Of a stretch of 64,000 nucleotides of DNA, positions 1 to 12,570 are shown one piece after another; the first letter of the stretch is position 1; each line of letters begins with the position of its first letter. Source of the DNA: Steromphala cineraria (lineage: Eukaryota; Mollusca; Gastropoda; Trochida; Trochidae); NCBI GenBank assembly GCA_916613615.1, contig OU744724.1:46490500-46554499 (forward strand). Direction: 5' to 3'. The position numbers and the translations under genes are program-made. The notes under the pieces were generated by a model that saw nothing but the letters and a program-made list of their open reading frames with translations, did not search any database and was not told the origin of the DNA.

Positions 1-129
1 CATCTGACTAATCTCCTGCCTCATCATTAAAGGAGTTAATTAACTGGTACTGAGTAGAAGAGCTTAAAACGGTCCTTAAAGCATCAAACTGGATGGAACA
101 TTTTCATCATGTCCTGCTCTGTGTGAACC

Positions 130-620
130 AAGTGTACATTATTCACGCTATGTCTGGTTCCACGATGTACCCTCTTGTGTATGCTCTTCTCCCGAACCGT
201 CAGAGATCCACCTACGTCCGCTCTTCAACCTCCTGAAGATCCACGTCCAACAACCACTTGGGCCCACTGTTATCCAGACAGACTTTGAGATGGCTGCCAT
301 CCAAGCTGCTGAAGCTGAGGGTAGATGACGATGCCAGATTTTCGCCAAGGCTATGGAATCACCATGCTACAGAAGGTCCCTGAACCAACAACAACCTGGA
401 GGGGTTCCATTCCCGCATCATCAAGACAATCCAGCACAATCACCCAAACATCTTCAGATTCATCGAGCTTGTGCAAGGCAGTTGAAAAGGCAGAGAGGGC
501 AAAACTTGCACAGATCAACTTTGGCGCTGCCCCACCTCCTAGAAAGGCCGTGTACAGGGAGAAGGAGAGAAGACTGATGAGGTTGAAGGATCAGCTCAGT
601 CGCAGGTAAAAGACGCCACT
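130..620 (+). pseudogene. MULE-type transposase remnant
   Basis: Decayed coding sequence of a Mutator-like (MULE) DDE transposase. Around 150-310 shifting frames read PLVYALLPNR and then QTDFEMAAIQAAEAE, which fits the segment around the second catalytic Asp of MULE transposases. After a deletion, about 383-480 reads TNNNLEGFHSRI and HPNIFRFIELVQ, the characteristic block near the family's C-terminus. The frame changes several times and a stop lies inside the first block, so this cannot make a transposase. The catalytic core between the two blocks is missing. Flanking DNA is AT-rich and non-coding. No terminal inverted repeats were found. It lies upstream of the first host exon found, in the same orientation. 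The family call rests on motif recognition only. Confidence 0.7.
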
Positions 621-621
621 T

Positions 622-2850
622 CAGTTCCTTGATGCTTTTGGACCACTGATGATGTTTAAGTGAATGAAATGAACTGGCAATGAACTGGCACTGAACTAGA
701 AATGAACTGACAAACAAATGTACATAGTTTGAAGAATATGTGTATATGATGAAATGAACTAGAAATGAATTAGAAATGAATTGACAAACAAACAAACAAA
801 TGTATATATTTTGAAGAATATGTGTATAGAATATAGAGTCAACAATATGTGAAGTGAATGAACTGCTTACAATACATCTTGAGAAAAAAATAAATAATTT
901 TGTATCTTAATTGTGTCTTTTTCTGTCTTTTGGGAATCCTGTCTCCTTTTATCTGGGCCGTTCCATTATTTTCAAAGGGTAGAGCCCATGTCACACATCA
1001 TTAGTCAGTGTTGTTTTAAGCGTTCTGTCTTTTGGGAATTCTGTCTTTTGAGACGTTACCGGAATTTGGGGGGTTGAGAAAGGGGATCGGCTTATTCACG
1101 GTCATATACGGTACATAAAAAATTTTAGTAATTGAAATCAAACGTACTGCATTCCTGACAAGCTTCATACATGGTCAGGGAACAAATTATTAAGATTCAC
1201 ATGAAGGCCATTGGCGGCCATTTTAGTGTGAACACCTTTAATTCATTTTAAGGATTTGCATGGCTTAACTTTACTTTATATTTCTCATTTAATACTGCTT
1301 CATTCAGGTTAAATACATTGTCTTTCAATTGGAACCGTTTATTTTAATTTTCCTGACATCACCTTATATGGCCCCTAAAAAATGCCCTTTGAAAGAGAAG
1401 TTTAGGGATTCATAGGCACCAATTTGCAGTGACAACTGAAGTGAATGCAATATTTAACGAAATAAAGGTGCATTCAAACGCATTTATATCAAATAGGTAC
1501 ATACAAAAGAAAGAGTTTATCAAAATGTTCATGAATCCACACTAAGGCAGTATGTAGCAGGATAAAAAAGCATATTCATACGAAACAAGAGGAGTATATG
1601 CAGTTTGACATCAAAGTAGATAGAAGTAAGAGAAGTATATGAAATCAGAAGATATCTAAGATTATGCGCGTGTGTATATGTACATGAGCAATGGAGATAA
1701 CAAAATTAAAACGCATAAGCATTGTTGTTCGTACAATGATATGCAATATAAAATAATATTTTATTGTTCTGTAGTAAATTAACTCTTTTGGTAATTTCTA
1801 TTTTAGTTCAAGCATAAAAAGTCAAGCAAGAGACATTTCAAGCAAGCACAATCTATGTGTAAAGTTAAAAGATGGGTATGAGTATGCAAAAAGCAAACAA
1901 ATGCTACTGAACAATATAAGGTTGAGATTATACATGTATACATATGACCAGTGGCATTTTTGGAGTTGATTTGATGAAGAAATATGTCTGTATTTTTTCA
2001 TCATACCAACATCTAAAATGCCACTATAATAAGACATTTGAATCTTTTAAAAACTAAGTGTGAATGTACATAACTTATTAGTATTCATTGTGGATTCTTC
2101 ATTTTTATCAAAAACAAAAATGATTTTGTATTTTTTGTAGTTGTCATATTGAGCACAAAACGCAAAGGAACTCAAGTACTTTTTGAATTTGAGTGAATAT
2201 ATAACAATTATGTTGAAGAGCAACTCTGAAGATGAAATCAAATTTTGAAATATAAATTACTAAGAGTACATTGATGGAAACGTTTGATTACATTAAAACA
2301 TCAAGTAAAATTGTGATAACTGTTCTGGCAATTAGCGTTATTTTTTCATTTATTGTTATCATCACTTTGACTTGTTAAATGATTGAGGTCCGAGAGAGTG
2401 TAAAGCTCATTAATAAAAACTGGACCTCGTTAAATCGAAGATGCACATGTACATATTAGTAACACTGAAGGATTGCAAGTAATTCATGATTTGATTACCC
2501 ACAGGAGAGAAATAGTGACATATTTCAATATGAGCACATGTGCACATATAATAACAATGATTGTTTTAGTTTGACTACCCATATTTTCAAGTCTATGACG
2601 TCATAAAGATAATGTTTGTGACTTCACTTTATTCGGCTTTCACAAAGGAGGGAGAGAATCGAATGGAAGAGATTCAACAGTAAATAACTTAATACCCTAA
2701 ATCAATACCAGGATCATTGTGGATTTTGCAAAAAAACATTGGTTACAGAATTGCACTCCAACAAAAGGATGTTGTATATAGATTTAAAAAAATGATTCTA
2801 TCATGTTTGGCGAATCATACTCACAATCATTTTCTATGATTTATATGAAC
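622..2850. other. AT-rich non-coding stretch
   Basis: No gene is supported here. The start has short A/T-rich repeats built on variants of GAAATGAACTAGAAATGAAC (about 655-790). A solo transposon end is annotated at 1059-1112. The remainder is low-complexity AT-rich sequence with only short chance ORFs, most consistent with intron or intergenic DNA. Confidence 0.5.
1059..1112. repeat. Solo terminal repeat of pogo-like MITE
   Basis: This segment matches the right terminal repeat of the element at 41383-42585, including GGGGGGTTGAGAAAGGGG and GGTCATATACGG, and is followed by TA. No matching left end is seen nearby, so it is a truncated copy or solo end. Confidence 0.6.
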
Positions 2851-2854
2851 CAAT

Positions 2855-3061
2855 GTTATTACAATTTACCGCACATCGTATTACAGTTTACCGCACATGC
2901 AGTTTGAACATTTTAGCGCACCCCCTATTACAATTTACAGCACCTGTGTTTATTACATTTTACCACATTTTTATTACAATTTACCGCAGTATTACATCTT
3001 ACTGCGTTTTTATTACAATTTACCGCAGTTATTACATCTTACCGCGTTTATTACATCTCAG
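2855..3061. repeat. Short degenerate tandem repeat (ATTACAATTTACCGCA)
   Basis: Roughly ten imperfect units of about 16-33 bp built on ATTACAATTTACCGCA run head to tail. They end just before a LINE remnant. No coding function is indicated, because the ORFs across it simply translate the repeat. Confidence 0.75.
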
Positions 3062-3063
3062 GT

Positions 3064-3552
3064 CGTAACAGACCCTGGTTGGAGAGCATATTCCAGTAAC
3101 AGTTTACACCCAGCACCTTGGAATCACTGTTTGCTGCTCAATGAAATCTGGAAGATCTATTGAGAAAAGTCAAAGGCTGATTTCATGCCCTTAGAGATAT
3201 TGGACCCCTCCAAGTGAATCAACTTGTCTCTGCCAACACTGTCAAGAAATCTGTTTTACTGTCCATATTGTATGGTTGCGAGATTTGGACAGAGCTCTCT
3301 AGACCTGATCACTCAAAACTCTTATCAACATGGTGCAACATGGCAAAAGTGCTGCAGAGTTTTCCACCAAGAACCAGAAGTGATATGTGTCTTAGTATGC
3401 TGGACTGGTTACCTTTTAGATCTGAGATACCTAAAAGACAACTCATGTTTCTACATAAACTCTGCTCATACCTCCCCTTACAAAAAAAACTCTCATTAGC
3501 AATACTGTTGCAGCAATGTTTTCACTTGACCGTTCCACAACGTAGCGGCTGA
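3064..3552 (+). pseudogene. LINE reverse transcriptase C-terminal remnant
   Basis: The longest open stretch (3214-3552) contains YGCEIWTELSRPDHSKLL, RTRSDMCLSMLDWLP and KRQLMFLHKLCSYLP in order. This is the conserved tail that follows the polymerase domain in many invertebrate non-LTR retrotransposons. Upstream, about 3140-3212 shows related sequence in a shifted frame with a stop. The polymerase palm with its catalytic Asp residues and the endonuclease are absent, so this is a 5'-truncated, decayed insertion. Clade cannot be assigned from this fragment. It lies next to two short tandem repeats and no target duplication was seen. Confidence 0.7.
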
Positions 3553-3559
3553 AATTACG

Positions 3560-3785
3560 AATTTACCATGCAAATTAGCGGGCCACACCGTTGCAGCTCC
3601 GTCATTAGCATAAATGACAACAACCGTTGTACTCTCATTAGCGGCAACCGTTGATCTCTTACTAGCGGCAACCGTTTCTCTCTAATTAGCTGCAATCGTT
3701 CCACTCCTATGAGCTACAGTGTATTTACTCCAATGACCTACAGTGTATTTACTCCATTGACCTACAGTGTATTTATATATATATT
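3560..3785. repeat. Degenerate 24-bp tandem repeat plus TACAGTGTATTTACTCCA units
   Basis: About five imperfect units on the theme CAACCGTTG..CTC.TTAGCGG (about 3588-3715) are followed by three units of about 23 bp containing GACCTACAGTGTATTTA (3714-3775). Non-coding. Confidence 0.65.
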
Positions 3786-3800
3786 TTAGAAGTTGATTAA

Positions 3801-4720
3801 AGCCAGTATATATATTCAGTGTACTATACTGAAGGTAGCTCATAGTGAACACAGCAAGGTTTCTCCCATGACCATCAGGGTATTTAGTCAGAGCTATATC
3901 ATAAGGCTGAGGCAGGGTTCCAGGAAATCCTCATCTGCCCCAACTTTTGATATTCCGGGTTGATGGTCTAACTGTCCAGTTTTAACGGGGAATTAACTCT
4001 AGGCAGAAGAAATCCAAAGTCCATGGAATAGATATGCACACATTTATTTACAGGAATGACATATATAACAACATAGATACAATATGTAGATAACAGTTGG
4101 TTTCCACTCCAGGGGCATGAAGGTCCAAGTAGTAAGTCAGCCCCCGGAGTAGTCCGGAGATGTGTAAGGTCTGAGGTTCAAATCCTAATCTGCTGTTGAA
4201 ACATTCTTCCAAGAGTTTTATACTAAATTGTAAGTGTTTCTCATTGGTCAGATTTGTTGTTTATTGTTTTACATTCTCTAGACAGTTTATCACATGTCTG
4301 AGTTATAGGAGGATTAAATGAGTGTCATCAATGAAGTTTCTTAAGTGGATTATCTATAATTAGCCTAAGGCTCTATCTACTAAAATCACTGTCAGTGTCA
4401 ACACTTTACCAAAGGATTAAGAACAAGAGGTAGCCAAGACGTCTACATTTTATATGAAGATTATCTCTGACATTTTGTAGCTTGAGGTGAATGTGAATAT
4501 GGGAAAAGTTGTCTTTATCTAAAATATTTGAAATAATTACATTGTATGTCATGAATGATATTTACTTGTATGTTTTGAATTGTTACTGTAACTTTGATAT
4601 TTTTGTTAAAGGTAATGATATATTTTCCTAAATTCTATGATTATAAGTTTAATGTAATTTGGGCAATATCAAGCCCATGATAGCTACCTTCAGTATATTA
4701 TGCTGAATACATACACTAGC
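3801..4720. mobile_element. TTAA-flanked inverted-repeat element (non-autonomous)
   Basis: The left end (3801-3840) and right end (4681-4720) are imperfect inverted repeats of about 40 bp sharing ATACTGAAGGTAGCT and TATTCAG. TTAA sits at both outer borders (3797-3800 and 4721-4724). TTAA duplication is typical of piggyBac and Kolobok elements. The 920-bp interior has no meaningful ORF, so it would be non-autonomous. Around 4130-4200 it contains a Pol III B-box-like GAGGTTCAAATCC, possibly an older SINE insertion. Confidence 0.55.
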
Positions 4721-4724
4721 TTAA

Positions 4725-5865
4725 ACCAAAGTTGTAAGCAGATGACATGGTTAGATGTTCACCTGTATAAAAGATACAAACACATCATATTCATTTTAAT
4801 ATTTTATTTTTATTATTCACTTGTGCATAAAATAACACACAAAAATATATATGACATATAATGTACAGTGTGAAAGTTTTTTTATATGACATCATCAAGC
4901 ATCCTAGCACTAAGAGATTTGAAACACATGTTGAATTATTAACTGAACATTTAATATATTTAATTTTGGTTCTTGTCTCAGGGCATAATAGATAAAAGTT
5001 TTTATGTGACATGAAAAGGCATCTTGGCGCCAACAGATTTGAAACAAATATATGCCAACAGTTACATTCTAAAATAAATTACAAATTCAACTGTTAAGAT
5101 TATACTCCAATATCTAAAAATGTATTCACTGATTAAAATTCATAGCTATTAAACAAAGTCCATACAATAACTAACAGGGCCATTTATAGATTATTACAAT
5201 TTCTGTTGAAAAATGTCACAACACTTAGTAATGAATGACAATTTTTGGGGAAACTTATGCTAAATGTGATACATACAAGTATACAAAGTGAAGAAAATGA
5301 TAAAATTGTTGTTGAAATTAATTTGTCTGTGTTCACATCTGAAGAGTTATGACTTGGTCTTCATTCTGAAACAATAAAAATATGTTTGTACAATCATTTA
5401 GGATGCCCGCCAGTGAAAATAAAACAATAGTTTCTCTTATACATGAATCACACTTTAATTGCATACATAGAAATGAATTAAGAACAGAATTGCAATGTGG
5501 CTCTAATCTAAATAAATTGGTCAGAAGTCATTGGTCAATCTGTTTGTTTATTTAACACTTCATTTTCACTTCACACTGTCTTGCTATTCCTGTTAGTTCC
5601 CTTATGTTTTGAGGTCTGTGTATTGTAAGCTTCAGTGATCACCTTACATAAACAATATGAATACATTCCTTCAATGTATGGAAAGAGAAAAAGGACAGAA
5701 CAACTGAACTTGCTTACTCAGTTACAAAAAGGCAAAATAACAAGCCAAAAAATGTGAAAAGTATTTATTATAAATAGTCTATAAAACAGATAGAATTTGA
5801 ACTAATTATTTGACATAAAAATGTGTAAATGATTTTTATACTTATTTATGATTATAGTATTACCA
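4725..5865. other. AT-rich non-coding stretch
   Basis: No gene or structured repeat is supported beyond two related segments near 4870-4925 and 4985-5045, which share TTTTTATATGACAT-like sequence followed by CATC..GCACTAACAGATTTGAAACA-like sequence. These look like an old local duplication of about 115 bp. Confidence 0.4.
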
Positions 5866-7560
5866 TCAACACATGATGGTCAGTGTCAATGACTTGAAAA
5901 TAAACAGGAAATCACAACTTGAAATAACAACTAATTGTATAACTGATAAAACAAATAGCAAAATAACAAAGTTAATGACCCTTGAAGTACCTACCTATTA
6001 AGGTAGCAATCAACAAAGCTGCTTTTAGAGAGGGACAATGGATGCTTTTGTCATTGGCTAATACTAAATTTTAGCTCCACCCATCTCTATCACTGTAACT
6101 AATTCATTTAAATCTTAAACAATGTTGACACAAGTTATAACAATGCAGAACATGTAAAACGTATTTACTACAATATCACACATCTACTATGTACTGTTGG
6201 AGGATAAATAATTTATTAAAAGTGATAATCAAAATTAAAATTTTAAAATCTTATTTCAAATTATTTAAAGAGTAATATCCAAATTATGTGTACACTGCTG
6301 TTGTGTTTGATGAATGTGTGATATCCTGCTGATGTTTACTTAAGCAGGAGATTCAATAAATCTTAAATCTGTAATAACAATCCCTTTATGAATAATTTGA
6401 ATATTGAGATTTGACTTCAAAGCTTCTCCTCACAAGACTTACTTAGTTTGTTATGTATGATTATTAATTTAGATTAAATTTTGAATAAAAGCAAATACAA
6501 CCTGTGGAACACAATATGAATATATTTTCAAACTACCAGGTGTCATTAAGAACTTAACAAGTTTGAGTAACTAACAGATAACTAACAATTTACTAAATAA
6601 ACAAACACGTCAACACATGATGGTCAGTGTCAATGATTTGAAAATAAACAGGATATCACAACTTGAAAAAACAACTACCCGGTAATTGTATAACTGATAT
6701 CCCTTACATAGCAAAATAACAAAGTTAATGACCCTTGAAGTAAATACCTTTTAAGGTAGCAATCAACAATGCTTCTTTTAGAGAGGAACAATGGATGCTT
6801 TTGTCATTGGCTAATACTAAATTTTATCTCCAACCATCTCTATCACTGTAACTAATTCATTTAAATCTTAAACAATGTTGACACAAGTTTTAACAATGCA
6901 TAACATGTAAGTTTTATTTACTACAATATCATATATCTTTTATGTAGGAGGATAATAAAATGTATTAAAAGTGATAATCCGAATTAAATTTTTAAAGTCT
7001 TATTTCAAACGATCAAAAGAGTAATATCCAAATTATGTGTATACACTGCTGTTGTGTTTGATGAATGTGTGATATCCTGATGTTTACTTAGAGGGCCAAT
7101 AAGCAGGAGATTCAATTTATCTTAAATCTGTAATAATAATGCCTTTATGAATAATTTGAATATTGAGATTTGACTTCACAGCTTCTCCTCACAAGACTTA
7201 CTTAGTTTATTGTTATGTATGATTAAAAATATTGATTAAATCTTGTATAAAAAGAAATACAACCTGTGAACTTAAAACGTTGAGAAATTAACAGATAATT
7301 AACATGATATTAACTCTTTAAGATCACAACCTTAGTTTAAGACTTGAAATAAAATTTTACTTGGTAACTGATGTCCCTACCTAAACAAACTTAACGACCC
7401 ATGAAGTGATTACAAGATAGCAATCAACAAGGCTGGTTTAAGAGATGGACAGTGGATGTTTTTCCCCCTGCTTATTATTGGTCCATAATAAATTTGCTCC
7501 ACCCATTTTCAATTCTGTAACCAATTACTTTTCAACTGAACACAGTAAGCTTACATCTTT
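5866..7560. repeat. Locally duplicated non-coding block, about 0.74-kb period
   Basis: Segments beginning near 5866 and 6606 (shared ACACATGATGGTCAGTGTCA) align over about 600 bp, including GATGCTTTTGTCATTGGCTA and TGTTGTGTTTGATGAATGTG. A third, more diverged partial copy follows at about 7320-7560 (CAACAAGGCTGGTTTAAGAG). There is no coding potential. This is a tandem duplication of intronic or intergenic sequence. Confidence 0.75.
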
Positions 7561-8338
7561 ATGAGTTATGTTGAATATGTACTTTTTCCTTACTACAAAG
7601 TCATTCATTCATATCATAGTAAAGAAAGAAAATTAAATCAAAGAAAATAAATAATGTTTGTTTTTTATTTGGACAATGATTTTGAAAAATTATATCATGT
7701 TATATTTATCAAGAATACTGTCCTTGTCCACTTTGACTTTATGAATTCTTCTTTGCTTGCATTTATGAAATTTCCTTTATGCTGTGTATTCAGTCATCTT
7801 TGACAGAAACAACATTTCAATATTATAGTTAAAGTTATTTCTAGGTTAATTTCATTTTTAAATCATGGCCCAAGTTTACAAGTAATTATTTGAATATGCT
7901 GTAAACACCTTGAAATGAAAGTATTGAAGTAAGTGTGTATTTGAGATCAAAATGAAAAGTTAATAGTCTTTCAACTAAGATTTTCATCTTTTGCAAATTT
8001 TATTTGAATTTCTAATTAATCAATGTATATTAATCACAAATCTATATAAAACATTATCATGAAGTATGTAAAGTTATATTTATAAATAGGGTCTTTAATT
8101 ATTTTGATATAACCTTTATATGTAACAAAATAAAATTTGTTTCCTAAGTAAACCTATTAATTGAGATGACACAAGATGAAACTTCTCTGCATGCCCAGTA
8201 CTGTGTAATAGCTTGCTCATTTGAGTTGAACGGTTGTCGTTAATGATTTGTTTACAACTATAACATGATGGACACCACTGATCATCCCTGGGACAGTGCG
8301 GCAATGTTACCTCTTACTTAGCCATCTAATTAAGAGTA
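7561..8338. other. AT-rich non-coding stretch
   Basis: No gene, repeat or RNA structure could be supported. The small ORF on the - strand at 8116-8304 has no recognisable motif. Confidence 0.4.
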
Positions 8339-8339
8339 G

Positions 8340-8672
8340 AAAGCATTAGGCCTAGAAACCTTAGACTAAGTGTACAGACTCCTTGACTAGTGAGGATTAT
8401 AAATTGTAGCTTTGGTGGCCCTGTGACCCCTAATAAGGGCCACAGGGGCCACACCCTAAAAACCTATTTTCATCTTTTTCTCCAGAACAATAAGGCCTAG
8501 AAAACTTAAACATAGTGTACAGACTCCTTGACTAGTGAAGATTAATAATTGTAGATTTTGTGACCCTGTAGCCCCTACTAAGGGGGGAAACACATTGGCC
8601 ACACCCTGAAGCAAAATCAAATATACAGCCTGATGAGCTACAGAGCCAATGGCTCTATTTTTAGAATCCTAT
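8340..8672. repeat. Family A element, 3' fragment
   Basis: Two degenerate monomers (TAGAAACCTTAGACTAAGTG, then AGACTCCTTGACTAGTGA twice) are followed by the family's 3' end GATGAGCTACAGAGCCAATG. Closest to the array at 60385-61735. The 5' end is missing. Confidence 0.75.
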
Positions 8673-8745
8673 ATTGATATTTATATAAATATATATATTA
8701 TATGATGATAATATCAGGCATGACACAACAAAATGAACATCAGCA

Positions 8746-8835
8746 AATGAGGCCTCAGTGGCTCAACCAATAAAGGCGCTGCTACTCCGCATAGAGGTCC
8801 CTGATTCAAATCCCACTTAAATCACAAAATTTATG
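8746..8835 (+). repeat. tRNA-like head of a probable SINE
   Basis: The stretch GAGGCCTCAGTGGCTCAACC to GATTCAAATCCC has the spacing and wording of tRNA-derived Pol III promoter boxes: an A-box-like TGGCTCAACCAATAAAGG and a B-box-like GATTCAAATCC about 40 bp later. It does not fold convincingly as a functional tRNA and continues into unrelated AT-rich sequence, so a SINE head is more likely than a tRNA gene. Confidence 0.4.
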
Positions 8836-9215
8836 ATTTGTCAAAATGTCCAAATTTTACAAAAACATTCGAGAAATTCTATTTCCAAGGCCAAGTAGGG
8901 AGAATTGTATATGTTGTCCCCGGGATATTCTAAAGGAAACTCAAGGGCCAGGGAAATTTTATAGAATATCCCGGGGATTTCCAAAGAATGTCCCTGTTAA
9001 GTTGGGTATGGCCCTAAAAGGAGGTTTGCTCGAGAAAAGAACAACAACAACACAAATATGGCATCTTAGGTTTATATTTTAACTTCAAGTTTTGTTGTTG
9101 GTATTGTTCAATATATTTCACATTTCCCATGAGCAGGGGATAATGCTTCCTTAGTCTGCTTTTTTGTGTGTGTCAAGTTCACTATGATTGATAAAGTATA
9201 ATTTTGACTCCCCAG
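8836..9215. other. Non-coding sequence preceding the first host exon found
   Basis: Probable SINE body followed by intron. The end carries a clear 3' splice site (CTCCCCAG) used by the exon starting at 9216. Confidence 0.4.
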
Positions 9216-9415
9216 GCTAACAAAGACAAAATTGGAAAAGTTGCGTGCAAGTTCAACATTCTCATCTGATATGGGCAGCTTCAGTGTGAGTTACTGGTCT
9301 TACAGTAAGACTGCATTGCGCCAGTCGCTGACTGTCATCAGGGACCCGTCAGTGGAGGAGGTGGCAGTCAGGATGTTCAACTCTATCCTTGTCTATGCAG
9401 GAGTCCTTGAAGCAA
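9216..9415 (+). CDS. MyTH4-FERM myosin-like gene, exon 1 of 6 seen (MyTH4 start)
   Basis: Internal exon bounded by acceptor CCCCAG and donor AA|GTAAGT. It starts with one base completing the previous codon and ends one base into the next. It encodes about 66 residues, ending YWSYSKTALRQSLTV and then VRMFNSILVYAGVLEA. The pattern W-x-Y-S-x-x-x-L-x-x-x-L followed by a helix with F-x-x-I-L-x-Y-x-G is the N-terminal signature of MyTH4 domains, which bind microtubules and cargo in the tails of unconventional myosins and some plant kinesins. The open frame continues past the donor to 9621, but the sequence loses domain character there and the next exon joins in phase. The gene extends upstream beyond what could be identified. 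Confidence 0.82.
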
Positions 9416-10079
9416 GTAAGTTTCAAACAGAAGCATTCAATAAAAGCCTTACATTAAAAGAAATAGAATATTTCAAGTGTGTTATTTTATCAATAACGAA
9501 TTTAAACACGACGGACCATAGCTTATATAGGCTAGGTCAGCTGTCATGTTATCTAGAGCTTATTAAGTTATTCAAACATTCAAATATGTCAGTAAGACAC
9601 ATAAGCACCAACAGACATTAAACATTAGCAATTTAAAAAAACAAAACATACTGTAACCCTTTTAGTACGGCGGCAGAATCTCAAAAGAAGCCTAGAAATA
9701 GGTGTAGGGGGGACTGTTTGTTAAAAGTTGGCACCCATTATAAAAAGTAACTTTGGTACATGCACATCAATATACACCCGGATGCCACTTGAAATCCTTG
9801 ATTTTAATTTAGTTATGGAGGCTCAAAGATGACTATCCTAAATCAAGCAATGGGTCGCTGGGAAACTGATCATATGTACTGTTTTTTAATACTTTCTAAA
9901 TAATCAAAATATTACATTTTCAATAAACTCTTATGAGTTAATATGTGATCAAATGTTTAAACTGTAAACTTTTGGTATTATATTTGCATTACCTTAGCAA
10001 ATTATTGGGTCTTTACAATGTCCTAAATGTCCAAATTCACATGTCATTATCAAGGGTCTCATCTGTATTTGTGAAGGGG

Positions 10080-10700
10080 TTATAGTCCAGCAAACGAAGT
10101 AAAAAAGGACAGTTTGGTTGGACAAAATTGCTTTATTTTCTTTCTTATCTGAATATGGCAGGAAATCATGTCTACAAGCCAGGGTTAAAAATATAGCAAA
10201 ATCTGATAGGTGCTAGTGCACTCAATCTGACGAAATCCAAGATGGCCGCCATCGCAAGCTCAGAATACTCAAAACTGTCATATCTTCAAAACTAATAGAG
10301 CAATATCTGCAAATAACGTGTCTAAACCCATGTTATTAAAGTCAGGGAAGTCATTTATCACATTACTTTTCATGTATATTTACTTATATTAGTGAATTTT
10401 TAAAAATTGGTGCGTATTTTTAAAAAAAAGATGGTCGCAATACTAGGTTTAGAACAAGATAAGCAGCAAAATAATGAGGTAATTATTTGAGACACATATC
10501 AACATATCCATAATGCATTTGTATGGTTCATTGTCTCACAGAAAGCATATCAACTAATGACTCATGACTTTTGATAGAACGATATTATCATCAGAGTATA
10601 AACAAACCATTCGGCAATCATTTCAGAACCAAATTATTTCAACACAAAAATCCAGAAACTAAGAAAAAGATTTAAAGGTCTTCTTCACATCAATCAATTC
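10080..10700. repeat. Nested repeat fragment with AGTCCAGCA end
   Basis: TAGTCCAGCAAACGAAG at 10086 resembles the termini of the element at 14149-17268, and GATGGCCGCCATC further in echoes its right subterminal region. It is probably a diverged relative inserted into the 9655-14040 element. No ORF is recognised. Confidence 0.35.
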
Positions 10701-10739
10701 ACATCAAATCTTATGAATTAGAATCTTACAATAGTCAGT

Positions 10740-12420
10740 AGGTGGTACCAAGATAAAGTATCCCTGAGTATCAGATGAAAATGGCGAAGGAACAATTGGA
10801 ACTGAACTGTTCATGGCACCTGGGTAACCTTTATGAGGCTTACGTTCTGTATTACTTTGTCATGACTAGTTCTCTACTGATTCAGTGGCAACAGCATTAA
10901 GGCAAGCAAACTCTTTGCAGTTTCAACATGCCAAGGAGCACAACCGTCCATGAACATATCTTCTTGTCACATTTGCCATGACAGTTACATTCCACTAGCT
11001 TCAGCAATCATGCTGGCGCAGCATCTTTTTTAATTTTTAATGGCTTTAGTCTCTCCTCATTTCGTCATTTGTAGATCTTTCATCCCCATTCGGTTGCATC
11101 ACGATTATTACCCAGTCATCGAACTTGATGATAAACCCTGTAGCTGTGATATTTGGCTGAATCTGTAGTAGGTTGAAGGGATTCAGGGGGTAGATAGACT
11201 GATCTTAACACCACTTGCTGCTGAAACCTGCTGCTCTTTCAAAGTCATGATTGTTTCCAGATGTACAGCCATACATAACTTCGAGAACTTCCTCACCATG
11301 CATACTAACGTCATTCTACTTTTGGTTTGGTTTTATGAACTCATTAGCATAGTCCTTGAGTTGACCATCTTGGCCCAAGGCCATTATCTTTCCTATGCCA
11401 TATGGCCCCAACACTGTATCACAACCAGTGATCGCATGTATGAAGAGTAAAGTTGCAAGGATGTCAGGATCTACTCCACTCTGTAGGGTCCGGATGTTGA
11501 ATTATTTGGTTGATGTCTGCAGATAGATGACATGATGTCTGGGATTTGAATTGTGAAGAAGCAAGACCAACAAGTCAGTATCATCCCCGACTACTTTCAC
11601 AAAACTTCTAATAGCCATCGTACATGCAGTCTTCACAATGTCGTAGTCTGCATCATCAGAGCTGTGTTAGACTTCAATGGCCGCGATTTCAATCTCACTG
11701 TCAATGAAGTATTGGATTTCCTTTTTGTTCTTGGGTTTGCAAGTAATGCTGTGTACATACCGGGTATTCCACACATCTGCAAGGCTGTAAAGTTGACTTT
11801 CCAGCAAATACAGTCTTGATAATCTGCCTCAATGCCTCCTGTCGAACTTCAGATTTCTCAAATATCTTGATTCAAATGGTATCTTGCATCAGCTGAGACT
11901 AAATCACTTAATCCTGCTTTATACATCCCATAGTTGTATCATTCTGGGCAATTGAAATTATCTTCTGAGAGACTTGCATTGTAGTAATGAGGCTTATTTT
12001 TTTCTATTGTTGTGCTTTAATAGAAAATGCAGTGTGCTGTGTTGGGAGCTGGAAGACAACTCCTGAGTGTCACATTGTTGTTTTCTCTGTGGTCTGAGTC
12101 ATTAGTTTCAGTTTCTATGTGCTGATTTTTCTTCCACGGCCTCTCTAAGCGTGATGAATTTATATGACCTATAACAACCTTCATGTCATGTTCCTGGGAA
12201 TCGTTGTTTAAATCTGAATTACTGAGACGATGTAATTTCTCAAAATTAGCATAGTCTGCCTCTCTGAAACCACTTCTTTGAGTCGTGATATCCCGTTATC
12301 CGATATGTTCCTCAGGATATTTTTCTTATTGGTGACTTGACAGATATTACATAATTTCAAGTCAACTAGATTTTCTGACTATCGCTTCCTTTTAATCTGT
12401 GCCGCCACCTACATTATTGA
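10740..12420 (-). pseudogene. Decayed transposon-borne ORF, function not assigned
   Basis: Read on the - strand, shifting frames give FIHACD-like sequence near 11440 and PTTDSAKYHSYRVYHQV near 11160. A cysteine-rich VECNCHGKCDKKIC lies near 10990. This resembles a repetitive protein family I associate with invertebrate genomes, in which a Y-H-S-x-R-V-Y-x-Q-V block precedes a C-x-C-x-x-x-C-type cluster. I cannot name its function. Stops and frameshifts are frequent, so no protein is made. It lies inside the 9655-14040 inverted-repeat element and could be a remnant of that element's own gene. Confidence 0.4.
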
Positions 12421-12570
12421 TCCTTTTCCTGCAATATAAAATGGATACAATAACGTATAATACACTGTCTAGTTTCATATATTGCATTAAATGTATCTCA
12501 TATTATTTATAATTCAAGTGTTTATTTGTCTTCTCAAGTATATTATATAACTTGTAAACGTTCACACTTA

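Noticed and set aside
148..348. Small - strand ORF over the MULE remnant
   Set aside because: Shadow of the + strand transposase remnant; no motif.
8746..8835. Functional tRNA gene
   Set aside because: Box A/B-like motifs are present but the cloverleaf stems are not convincing; a SINE head is more likely.
9416..9621. Continuation of the open frame past the MyTH4 exon
   Set aside because: A good donor at 9416 and perfect phase with 22984 explain the domain; the extra 68 codons have no domain character.
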